From Chondrosia reniformis (Eukaryota; Porifera; Demospongiae; Chondrillida; Chondrillidae): 64,000 nt of DNA. A program made the position numbers and the translations under genes. The stretch's first letter is position 1; each line of letters starts with the position of its first letter. Below the pieces are notes generated by a model. The model was given only the letters and a program-made list of their open reading frames with translations, was not told the DNA's origin and searched no databases. Shown in pieces: positions 1 to 9,615 of this stretch. The stretch lies in assembly GCA_947172415.1 (NCBI GenBank), contig OX359199.1:6401884-6465883 (forward strand). The letters are read 5' to 3'.

Positions 1-1
1 A

Positions 2-493
2 GCCTCCTCAAAGCCACTAGTTGGCAAGACTGCTTGCAAACCACTACAAAGGACTAAGCCAAAAGGAGATAAGAAGAACCCCACCCAGCCATCCAGGAAA
101 AGCAGCAGGTTAAGAAATGAACCACCAGCAGTAGTTCCATCACCACCCAAATCAAGAACCAGAAGAGGAGACTTTGTAGCTATGACAACTGTTGAAGAGA
201 CAGCTCCAGAACCAAAATCTTCTCCTAAAAGAGAACCAGCTAGGAGAAGTGCCAGAAGTACTAAGAAAAAGGAAGAGGTCCCTGAACCTAGCCCAAAGAA
301 GAGGAGAGTCACCAGGAGCACAGCTAAGCTTCCTGACCAGCCTACTGATGAAGCCACAATACAGCCTACCAGAAGATCAAAAAGGAGGGTGGCTGGAGAG
401 CTGGAACCATTAGCTAAGAAGACTAAAGTTACATCTGTTGAGCCAGCTCCCATAAGGAGATCTGCAAGACTGGCTTCAAAGAACTCTAAATAA
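2..493 (+). CDS. 3' end of a Lys/Arg/Pro-rich, probably nuclear protein (partial)
   Basis: The reading frame is open from the window edge to a TAA at 491-493, so only the C-terminal ~163 residues are present and the true start lies outside. The product is extremely basic and low in complexity, with repeated short motifs of the RRSxR or RRSAR type (for example RRSARST, TRRSKRR, RRSARLASK at the very end) between Pro/Ser/Glu-rich spacers. Such composition is typical of disordered DNA- or chromatin-binding tails. I do not recognise the family, and no globular domain is visible. AATAAA-type polyadenylation hexamers follow at about 688-708. Coding status is inferred from the long open frame and coherent composition; function is not known. 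Confidence 0.6.
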   Translation, partial: ASSKPLVGKTACKPLQRTKPKGDKKNPTQPSRKSSRLRNEPPAVVPSPPKSRTRRGDFVAMTTVEETAPEPKSSPKREPARRSARSTKKKEEVPEPSPKKRRVTRSTAKLPDQPTDEATIQPTRRSKRRVAGELEPLAKKTKVTSVEPAPIRRSARLASKNSK

Positions 494-1242
494 CTTACAT
501 GTCTAACTGACTACATTTGTAAACTATATACATATATATTATTAGAATACTAATGTGTTGTTTTGTGTTGTGTCTGTTTGTGTCTGCATTATTTATGTTA
601 TTGTACTTTCTTACATTTTTAATCTCTCTTAAGGGCATTGATGCCAAACACTTAGAGTTAGTAACTTACCTTTATTGTTTTACTTTAATAAATATTTAAT
701 AATAAAATATTCATTTATCAATGAAAATGTGAGAAATAGTTTTTACTAATCTAAAGGTCTCAAAAAAAATGTTAGGATTTCAGCACTAAAGTACATCAAT
801 TTCTAGCTAAACTCGGAAGCTAATGCATATGCAGTCACCATGTAATTAGGTGTAGCTTCATCTTGTAATTTCTTTACAAAATGCTCCAAGTACAAACTGG
901 ACATTGAGACATTGAGGAGATCACACTTATGTAATAGGGAATGGGAATTATTTTACTATCCACTAATTGACAGGAAATATCATACAAGAGCTATAAACTT
1001 TGAACATTGAGGAAGCCCCTTTACTGCAGTTACCAGTAAATGTAAATAGTATTATTACTAGGGACATTTTAGTTGTACTATATATAGATATGTGGTCATT
1101 TTGGTAATTGATAGGCTATATAAAACCTAAGAATGAGTTGTGGTTTCATCTGCAGTTCAATATACTTTTACCCTGGAAAGTGGTACTTACAACATATTTG
1201 GGTGTTTGTTTTTCTCAACTACAGTTTGTCCTATAGAAGATT
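494..1242. other. Intergenic: 3' UTR and 5' flank
   Basis: AT-rich sequence with no convincing coding exon. It holds the polyadenylation signals of the upstream gene (about 688-708) and presumably the promoter and 5' UTR of the gene starting at 1243. I see no repeat or RNA gene in it. Confidence 0.5.
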
Positions 1243-2864
1243 ATGGATGAAGACTTATTGAAGCTTATATTGAATCAACCTGAGAAGCCAAAAGAAGATA
1301 AATCTAAAGAAAACTTTGAGATTGAGAAGGAGCTACCTATCATTCAAATAACTTACCAGCACAATGTTAACACTATGATCACTGCTGAGCACATTAGCAA
1401 CAGCCAAATTAACTGTGGGACTGCAGACCACCAAAGTATAAGTTTTTGCTACAAATATTGTGTACAATATTCAAATTAGTATTTCACAATGTATGTTCTA
1501 TCATTAGATCCATCTGGCTCTGAAGGATCAAATGCTGCACCAGTTGAAGTGGCTCACTTTAGCAAGGAATTCAGTAGGACACTTCAGAATATCCAAAATG
1601 CTTACAAAGAGAGTAACAAGAGCTCTCAACTTCTACTTACAGCAAAGCTCCTGACTACAGATGATCCAGATGACCCTCTAATCCCAGGAGTAGAAAAGGT
1701 TGCAACAATTGTTGAGCTGTTTCAGCTCATTACTGAACAACATAAGTGGTCTTGGTTGGACATAGGCCTGCTTACAGTTCTACTTGAAGTAAGTCCTTGT
1801 GAGAAAGCAAGCCAAATCTTAAAGGACTACATTAAAATGTTGAGGGATAATGCAGAAACAAGGCTCAAGATTGCACAAGAGTCTCCAGTACCCACTGAAG
1901 GTCACTGGATCAAACTGAAGGAAGAAAGGGATCATACTAAAGTAACCCTGAAAGTTCTGCTGAGACATAAAGAACACCTTATTAGGCACTTTGGAGTACC
2001 AGCTCAAACTTTGACCTTCTCCCATGCCTACAAAGGTTGCGTGACCTCTTGCTGGTACATCACATCTGAAGGGGCAGCAGCTGTTTTCAGAGAGAAGTTA
2101 AAACAAAATGCTTGCAATGAGGAAAATGATGACAGATCAATTACTATGGAAACAAAACTAATTACACCCAAAGGTGCACACATACTTTCTCACTATATAC
2201 TACTATACTAATAACCTAATTCTTCTCAGCCCCAGGGACCAGCCATATTCCACAAGAGCAATGGCCAGTCAAGTGGATCCTAGCCTTAATCTTTTGGATG
2301 ATCTCAATGTGTGAGTTAAACCCTACAAATTATGTTCTGATAAGAAGTGAAGTAATAGATAATTATTGAAGATATGTGTCAGTTGTTATACTGATTCTCA
2401 TTATATCAATATGTGCATATTACAGTAGTTCTAATTGTGTGTATATTATACATATACGTATTTTACTTCTTGTAGTAATCACTTGTATCACCTTAGCCAT
2501 GATAATTGCATGGCCTGAAAGATGCTTTCTTGTTAAACCTCTTATGTTCGTTGGATTGTTTAATAGTATCTTTGGAATTTTACTATTAGTAAGGCAAAGG
2601 AACAGTTCAAATGGATGTGGATTTCCTTCCAATTACAGTCCCAAATACAGTAATGACGAGCAGGAATATCAGAAACTTGTCGATAAAGCTTCAACTGATG
2701 GATTTCTGTTTAATAGATTTGTAAATAAAAAGAAAGCTGGATTTAGTTCAGTTGCATTACTGATTATCGGCCTCCTTATTTTAATACTGTATCTCCAAGG
2801 ACCTGGTCAAGAATTTAGAAGCAATTATATGAGACAGTTTACTAAGGCAAAACAAGCTGGTTAG
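1243..2864 (+). CDS. Unrecognised multi-pass membrane protein with an N-terminal helical domain
   Basis: Model: join(1243..1435,1508..2173,2230..2310,2476..2864). All phases agree, giving 442 residues. Exon 2 encodes a cytosol-like helical region with motifs such as WSWLDIGLLTVLLEV and a later segment HTKVTLKVLLRHKEHL. That region resembles, from memory only, a domain recurrent in sponge and cnidarian multi-domain proteins. Exons 3-4 encode hydrophobic segments: WILALIFWMISM running into ITCITLAMIIAW, then LMFVGLFNSIFGILLLV, and near the C-terminus VALLIIGLLILILYL, so three or four membrane helices are likely. A polyadenylation hexamer lies near 2956. No enzyme motif is visible and I cannot name the family. 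The 2173 donor (AAAG/GTGC) is weak. An alternative last exon at 3238-3578 is also in phase. Confidence 0.5.
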
Positions 2865-3237
2865 TTAGACAAGTATAGGCTGTAGTGTGTATGTGAATCA
2901 TTTAAATACACATACGTACTTACCAACATTATGTATTTTACATATACGTATATCTCAATGAATAAACCCTTGCCTAATATGTATATACGTATGTACATAT
3001 TTGTCTCAAAAACTTTGCCCTGTTTTATACATATATGTACAATGTCATGTACATGATTGCATGGCACAAAGTTACAGACTTTCTCTTTATCTAATTTGCC
3101 ATATCTGCATAATTTTCTATCGGTTGAAATCCACTAAAGTAGGGCCCTGTAACATTATTTTGAGCTTAAACACCTATTTATATTACAGTATCTTGTAAAA
3201 ACTAAATATAAAATTGCTTCCATTTTCCTCTCCTTAG

Positions 3238-3578
3238 ATATATCATTTATAGCTACGAATGCTACCAATCCTACATTATCAACTACAGCTATGCCACTAC
3301 CAGATATGGTTATCTCAAGTGCCTTATTAGGGTCATTCCTGACATTGTTCTTCCTCACCATTTCTGTAATCCTAGTACTTCTAGTAGCATATTGTATGTA
3401 CAGGAAGAGAAGGAAATATCAAAATGATTTCCAAGAGGAAGAAGATTGTGAGCTTGGTCGGCCTCCATCAATAGGGCAGTCAAATGAAGGAGTCACCCAA
3501 GGAGGTAGATTGAATCCAATTGGAAGATGGCCCTCTGATGGAGCTATACAACCAAAGGCTATTAATTTTATTTTTTAA
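3238..3578 (+). CDS. Possible alternative terminal exon encoding a single-pass membrane tail
   Basis: The acceptor CCTTAG/AT at 3236-3237 opens a frame that joins in phase to the donor at 2310 of the preceding gene. It would give a 426-residue isoform in place of the 2476-2864 exon. It encodes a Thr/Asn-rich stretch, one strong membrane helix (LTLFFLTISVILVLLVAYC), a basic stop-transfer MYRKRRK and an acidic then Gly/Pro-rich cytosolic tail ending at TAA 3576-3578. An AATAAA lies near 3852. It could instead be the last exon of a separate small gene whose upstream exon I did not find. The membrane tail is clear; its assignment is inference. Confidence 0.4.
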
Positions 3579-4330
3579 ATGTACATACGTATATATATAT
3601 AATACAGAGTATTCATTAATGTTTGAACTTGAAATTAATCCATTAGTTATGAAAGCAACTCTTCCAAATTTAAGTTCAATGTTCTAATTGAAATTAATGA
3701 TTGCATGACTCACACTGTTGTAGGGGGTAATTCTAAGACACTGTAATAGAAAATAACAAGAAGGAAATATATTATTTGAGGGGAAAATCTTAAAATATTG
3801 TTTTGTTCCATCTTTGTTTGAAGGTCAAGATGTGAAAGCCATACATTTCAAATAAAATGCATATTGAAAGTACGTATGTTGAAAGGTAGTGAATTGCAGA
3901 ATGTTGCTTAATGGCCAAATTCTTGATTGAATGTGCTGATTTGGCTAAAGCTCACAATAAAAGCATACGTACATAAAGGTATGTTAGGAAAATTGAAGTT
4001 CAGATGTGTTAAAAACGTTCCAAGTGTGTTTGTGATCTCAATTTGGGTCCCAAACCCTATTATGATTATCAAACGATAATTAGCAAAGTGAAAAAATCAT
4101 GTTAGCCAACAGAGATCTGCTATTACTGTCGAGGAGTTGTGAGTTGGATTTTGTTTGATTTAGGGACCATCCACAGTGCAGACTGTGCAGCTCTGAGTGA
4201 CATAATTTAAAGCACTTTAGACTATAGCAAAGTATCGATCCTGTGGAGTTGTTTAACAGTGTCTGCTAATTCATTCATGGCTATATAGATGGAATGACCC
4301 AAAATTACTTACAACACAATGCATCAACAA
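3579..4330. other. Intergenic, convergent gene ends
   Basis: AT-rich region between the 3' ends of two convergent genes. It contains an AATAAA near 3852 for the plus-strand exon and scattered TACGTA-type palindromes (3590, 3872, 3966). No coding exon or RNA gene was seen. Confidence 0.4.
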
Positions 4331-6260
4331 TCATACATGTAAGTAGACTATAGCTGAAAATGAAATGTACAGTAATACAGTTTGCTTATACAATGACAAG
4401 GAATATATATGAGGACCATATGTTAGTCTAGGTGTAGTGTTGGCACCACTTCCATATCGCTTCAGCTGCATTAGTCTTCCATTGGCTCCAGTCACTGTTT
4501 TCAAAATATGAGACTTTCTCCTATATGTATATATATATGCATAAATCATATTCTGTATAATAGATAACAACAATAATAAAAATGATAGCTTATTATCATA
4601 CAAAAACTAAGACCAGTAAGGATGGCCCAACCAGTTTTAGGGTTATAAGTCACATTACAAAAGAAACTCATGATATATAGTACTTGGAAGTTCATTGCTC
4701 TTCTGGTATTGACAGCTAGCTATATAGGTATATAGGGTGAGGAATATATTTTGACATATGTTACTGAAGAAGAACCATTTGTTTGAAATGTCCAACAAAG
4801 GATTAATAACTGCATCCAGGATCCTTAGCTGCTCAAAAAGTTAAAAGATGAAATATTCAAAAAGATATTTGATGCAGTTAAAAGAAATCCGTGCACATTC
4901 TAGTACATACCTTGAGTATTAATATCTCTTCCTGGGTGAGTGGTAGTTGGTCATTAGTGGAGCAACAAGGACAGCATATAAAGTATAAGGCATGAAGGAT
5001 CCATTGACACTGAATTAAATGTCGAGAGTGTAGTGGTATATATACTAATAGAATATACAGACATGGCATGCTATTGGCTTTTATGGTTATGATTTAGAGT
5101 GTGGACTTACCATTTCCTTGTTTTTGCTACTTGTGTCTGAGATAACCGTTAGCATGTTTACCAGTATACTTCCAATATTGGATAACCTAAATGAATAAAT
5201 ATATTTTAGCTACCGACTACATAAGTGAAAGTCTATCGTTCTTTAATGAATCATTACACTGTACACTGTGTACAACGTACTTCCTTTGATATACGTAAAA
5301 TGCCTAATATTAGCTCTCTATGCTGTACATGTATATGCATGAGTTTGGGCTAATGTATTCCTGCTTTGTATGCAACAATAACTATCAAAGGAAGGAGTGC
5401 TTGGTGTAATGAATCAGTTAGTAGTCAATGTAAACCCACTTTACATGTTCTTGGCAAGATGAATTTGATTGCAATATCTGTGAAATTGCTATGATTACTG
5501 GCTGCATATATACAATCAGAAAAAAAATAAACGTATTACTTGTTCCTAATGGCATGTAAAATATATCCTGCAAGAAGGCATTGCGCAATGGCAGGAACAA
5601 ACTAAAAGACCAGGGGACTGCCTTATGATAACATACACATTTCATAGAGTTGTACTAGTGTAGCTATGTAGCTATGCTATAATATGTGGCAACCTTGTGC
5701 AGGACTGGATGCTGTGAGTCTTGTAAGATACTGGCAAAAGAGCCAAAACACTTTTCTGAAGCAAATTTAGCAACTTCACAGCCTCCTGTATGCGGTAAAT
5801 ACGAGAACATTAACTTAAATAGGAGGGCGGAAATTGCCTTATTAAAAGCTACTAGTAACTGTATTTTATGAAAAAGGCCTTAGAAAGCTGAAGGCTACCA
5901 ACTTATGTAAACTACTACTTATAAATATTATCTCGACTTATATACATCACTGCTGCCCATTCAGCTACGCTACATACTTATCCATGCAAGATGACCTATG
6001 TCGCAAATTGCTTTCTTCCTTTCTTCCATAACAACCAAGCCATCCGCTTGAGTGAATGTTCGATGCAACTGTAAAATTTGCTGCTTAGTAACGTCAGTTC
6101 CGTGTTCAGCGTCTTCTCCGCTCTGCGGCTGCACCGAATTTCCTGAAAATTAATATACATGTCCCATTGCAACAGGCAATCTCAGAGGTGTCAATTTGTA
6201 AAAGCCCAAGGGATATTCCCTCAGCTTACTCTTTCTGAAGACTCCCATTAAGTGCTCCAT
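4331..6260 (-). CDS. Unrecognised alpha-helical protein, eight small exons
   Basis: Minus-strand model: complement(join(4331..4494,4765..4828,4911..5009,5111..5186,5540..5601,5694..5785,5978..6142,6230..6260)). Every junction has GT-AG signals and matching phase, giving 250 residues. The start MEHLMGVFRK is chosen because exon 1 donor GTAAGC joins exon 2 in frame. The protein has an acidic linker, a helix with EERKKAICDIG, then Leu/Ile-rich helices (FVPAIAQCLLAGYILHAI, KLSNIGSILVNMLTVISD, LRILDAVINPLLDI) resembling HEAT/ARM-type solenoid helices, and a Cys cluster ICCPCC. I do not recognise the family. The hydrophobic end of the last exon could be read-through past an unseen donor, so the C-terminus is uncertain. 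It shares a 51-bp head-to-head promoter with MGMT. Confidence 0.45.
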
Positions 6261-6311
6261 TTTGTCGGCAATTTAGAGACGCGCCATAGACTCAAAGACT
6301 TGTTTGTAAAC
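6261..6311. promoter_or_regulatory. Head-to-head intergenic region, probable bidirectional promoter
   Basis: Only 51 bp separate the minus-strand start codon (6260) from the MGMT start codon (6312). Both genes must share promoter and 5' UTR sequence here or overlap at their 5' ends. No TATA box is visible. Confidence 0.45.
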
Positions 6312-6830
6312 ATGACTCGCGTTTATTCTTCTCCACTGGGTCCTTTGCTTATCGAGTCAGATGCGACAGCTGTTTACAAACTTACATTTCTGTTCGATGA
6401 GGATGGTAGCAGGGACATCCATGAATACCAAAATCAAACGTTACAAAAGGCAACAAAACCGCTAAAGATGTGTATAGCATGGTTGGACGCTTATTTTGAC
6501 GGTACCTTGTCTGAGAAAAGCCCGCCTTTACCTCCCCTGAGGTTTAATAGTTCCTCTCCATTCTTCAAGAAGGTTTGGAATGCCATGCTGGACACCAAAC
6601 TGGGAGACACAGTCACTTATGGTGAGCTTGCCAGGACGGCAGGTAGCCAAAAGGCAGCTCGAGCTGTGGGACAGGCAGTAAAGAGTCACAACCTTCCCAT
6701 CTTGGTGCCTTGTCACCGTGTCCTCCACAGTGGCTCCAAGAAGGGTGTGACGGGGAAGTACAGCGGAGGGTGTGGCCTTGAGACCAAGGTGTGGCTCCTG
6801 GAGCATGAAAAGCACATGACCAAGAAGTGA
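6312..6830 (+). CDS. MGMT: Methylated-DNA--protein-cysteine methyltransferase
   Basis: Intronless 172-residue suicide DNA-repair protein that transfers the alkyl group from O6-alkylguanine to its own cysteine, irreversibly, in the nucleus. The active-site motif PCHRV is at residues 133-137 (acceptor Cys134). It is preceded by the recognition helix region YGELARTAGSQKAARAVG, whose Arg117 corresponds to the arginine finger, and followed by the GxYSGG loop (GKYSGG, 148-153) and LETKVWLLEHE. The length is close to the bacterial and animal catalytic unit. The start at 6312 is preferred. The frame is open back to 6252 but only through a GTG, and MTRVYSSPLGPLL aligns with the family N-terminus. It is divergently arranged with the 4331-6260 gene and convergent with sideroflexin. 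Identification is secure. Confidence 0.95.
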   Translation: MTRVYSSPLGPLLIESDATAVYKLTFLFDEDGSRDIHEYQNQTLQKATKPLKMCIAWLDAYFDGTLSEKSPPLPPLRFNSSSPFFKKVWNAMLDTKLGDTVTYGELARTAGSQKAARAVGQAVKSHNLPILVPCHRVLHSGSKKGVTGKYSGGCGLETKVWLLEHEKHMTKK

Positions 6831-6959
6831 TGCAATCCTTCTCTTTATGCTTTTAACATTTGTGTTGTGCTGCACTGACTGATTACAATGTGACCAAAAT
6901 TTGAATTCTTTTATTACATAACTGAGAAAAAACCTATTGGGTGTGATAAAATAATTATT

Positions 6960-9506
6960 TTATAGTCCTTTATTAAAATATACTTGATCAGGGATAAATC
7001 CATATTGTGCAATGATCTCCCTCTTCACCTGTGGTTCAAGGCGCTCACCTTTTATAGAGCTGCATATGAATAGGGTAAGGGAGAGGATTACTGTAGCTTA
7101 AAGAGGTAAGGAGTCTGTATGTACCTCAACTGTGGGAATATGGAGCAGGCAATGGGCACCATGAATGTCAAAGTGATGCCACAGATGAGTGTTTGTAAAG
7201 TAGCTGAAAAGATTCGTCCTCTCTAACATAAGAAGGCACATACACGTATACAGGAAAAGTTGTCTTGCAGAGATAAAGTTAATGTCCTAACTTACATTAA
7301 ATATTGGCTTCTTTTCTAATTGTTCCATAATTATTGGTCCTAAAACTAAATAGACATTGATATCATATAAGGACAATACTGTATTGACAAAAAATCTAAT
7401 ACATATTGGTATGTATGTAGGTACATATGAAAGATAATACTTACTCATTCCTGGTGCAGCCATGAGTATACGTGATATACAGACTTGTGTGATTCCAGTT
7501 ACTGCAGCTCTCTATTAAGTTTAGCAAAACCCACATGACATAGGTTATTGACAGGGCAAGCAGAGACGGCTTACTTTAGAAATACCTAGCCGGTTTCCTT
7601 CTCTATCAGTTACAACTACACCATTAGCAATTTCTCTGCAGTCAATGTACACAAATATACACATACTTATACACCTGAAGTATCTATATACATACTGTAA
7701 TTGATAGCAGGAGGAGGAGGGGCAGGGGGAGGGGCAGGAGGAGGGGCAGGAGGAGGTGGCAGGAGGAGGAGGGGCAGGAGGAGGAGGGGCAGGAGGAGGT
7801 GGCAGGAGGAGGGGCAGGAGGAGGAGGGGCAGGAGGAGGTGGCAGGAGGAGGAGGGGCAGGGGGAGGGGCAGGAGGAGGGGCAGGAGGAGGGGCAGGGGG
7901 AGGGGCAGGAGGAGGAGGGGCAGGAGGAGGAGGGGCAGGAGGTGGGGCAGGAGGAGGTGGCAGGAGGAGGGGCAGGAGGAGGTGGGGCAGGAGGAGGTGG
8001 CAGGAGGAGGTGGCAGGAGGAGGTGGGGCAGGAGGAGGAGGTGGCAGGAGGTGGAGGGGCAGGAGGTGGGGCAGGAGGAGGAGGTGGCACCTTAAAGAAT
8101 TACGTACCTTTGTCTCATCAAAGGTATATTAACACAATTTGCTGAAGCAACAGCTACAAATGGTACCCATCTTGCTACAATAGAAGGTGCTCTCTGAAAA
8201 GAAAGGTAGTTAGTATGATATTAAGGGACATCATTATATTATCAGTCAATCAAACCACAACTACTTTGAACAAGTGACAAGTTTCCTACTAGCCTTGGAA
8301 TAGGTGTCTTACTATTGGCAAACTACTAACAACTGTCAATGTTCTTCTTGTAATACCTTTACTAGTGAATTCAGCCCGACGGCCACAGCTGTAGCACAGG
8401 TTGTGGCTCCTACGTAGGCCTGAAGTATCTGCCTGTAACACAGAAGAATGCTGATTAATGCAGTGGCTTTTAAGTAGATAAATACCTCCGCACCTAATAT
8501 TAACATAACTATAACCTATCCTGGACCCATGAGATTAGGTTGTATAAAGTATAATCTATAGAGATTTAAATGAGATGAGGATGGACTTTTCTTTCCATAA
8601 CCCAAAGTGCCTCCCAGCCTGATCCTATTGCTATATGGAGAGCTTATTGTGCTATTTAAAAGTGTATCTATGGCTAGGATAAGCTAGTCTAGAAGAACTT
8701 TGCCCAAAACATGTAGAAGATCTAACAAGGTTCAGCAACCCGCTGACATAGTAAATAGTTAAACGAGCATTTTACCACAACTCACTTATTAGTGATGTCA
8801 GATTTGGCATTTCTATTTGTATAATTGACTAGTGCATTGAATGACTGATTGACCCATTGAGCGGTCACTACCTCAATCGGGGTTCTGCAAAGATACAAGA
8901 GATCTATAGATAGACACCAGAAATATATTACTTCCTATAATGGACACAACATAATTGATTTTATTATTCTTAAGTCAATATTTACAAATGTTGTCTAACT
9001 TATAGAATGCCAACATTCCTCCAGTAATAACCATCCCTGCAGGCATCTGGGCAGACATTCTGCCCAAAAACACCATCCTCTCCCCAGTGTCAGGGTGGAA
9101 GGCTGAATCATAGAGAGTCTTGGCCTTCCACAGCTTGTTCTTTGGGTATTCTTGTGGTAATCTCCCTTCCCTAACAATTTAGGAATTATGCACGTACATA
9201 GTCTATCCAGCGTTACTTCCCCCGGCCCCTTGTATCAGTATTAAAGGGAATACTGAAATTTAATTATAATTAGGAAACTTGCACAAAATACGCATATTGA
9301 GTAGATAATTCTATTATCCACTTTTAATCTAATCAAATATACCTGGCAGATTGTACAATAGTGGCAGCTTCTTCAAGTCTTTTAGAAGATGCCAACAATA
9401 GAAGAGGGTTTGTTATTCGCGCAAAGTGTTGCAGACGTCCAAAGAATGTCCTTTGATCCCACCTGGGCTGGTCTATGCTTAACGAAACTAACTCCTTTTC
9501 TTCCAT
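6960..9506 (-). CDS. SFXN: Sideroflexin, mitochondrial inner-membrane amino-acid (serine) carrier
   Basis: Model: complement(join(6960..7059,7125..7222,7296..7339,7445..7511,7575..7635,8108..8193,8357..8432,8786..8884,9000..9170,9343..9506)), all in phase, 321 residues, the usual sideroflexin length. Sideroflexins carry serine into mitochondria for one-carbon metabolism. Signature segments are seen in order: [93 protein letters not shown], and the classic ending YFNKGL. Start 9506 (MEEKELVSL) is chosen; an in-frame ATG at 9554 would add 16 residues. I do not assign a paralogue number. Intron 5 is almost filled by a purine-rich minisatellite. The promoter is shared head-to-head with the ankyrin/SOCS gene. 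Confidence 0.95.
7706..8093. repeat. Purine-rich minisatellite (GGGGCAGGAGGAGG type)
   Basis: About 390 bp of G/A-rich units mixing GGGGCAGGAGGA, GGTGGCAGGAGG and GGGGCAGGGGGA fill most of sideroflexin intron 5. The array stops about 12 nt from the intron 5' splice site (minus strand donor at 8106-8107). It produces long spurious Gly/Arg/Pro-rich reading frames on both strands, and such strand asymmetry could allow triplex or G-quadruplex structure. Confidence 0.9.
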
Positions 9507-9615
9507 TGTTTTTACGGGAAAGGCCGGGAAAGTTAAAATGGCTGTCCCTAGCATTCATTAAAGTATTTATGAATAGTGAGCAGTTTAACTTTAATTTTCA
9601 GGAAGACCGCAGGTC
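9507..9615. promoter_or_regulatory. Head-to-head intergenic region, probable bidirectional promoter
   Basis: 109 bp separate the sideroflexin start (9506, minus) from the ankyrin/SOCS gene start (9616, plus). A TTTTCAG acceptor-like motif ending near 9601 suggests the plus-strand gene may also have a 5' UTR intron. Confidence 0.4.

Noticed and set aside
2261..2864. Separate 162-residue protein starting at ATG 2261 and spliced to 2426
   Set aside because: It is possible in phase, but splicing 2310 to 2476 continues the upstream gene in frame and gives better continuity of membrane segments, so I kept one gene.
5418..5645. Additional exon near 5440-5498 in the minus-strand gene
   Set aside because: It has splice-like edges, but including it breaks the frame, while skipping it joins 5540 to 5186 in phase.
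6252..6311. N-terminal extension of MGMT
   Set aside because: The frame is open but begins at GTG and overlaps the divergent gene's first exon; the family N-terminus starts at 6312.
7545..8145. Gly/Arg-rich and Pro/Cys/Ser-rich frames on both strands
   Set aside because: They arise from the purine minisatellite in sideroflexin intron 5; real coding is limited to the small flanking exons.
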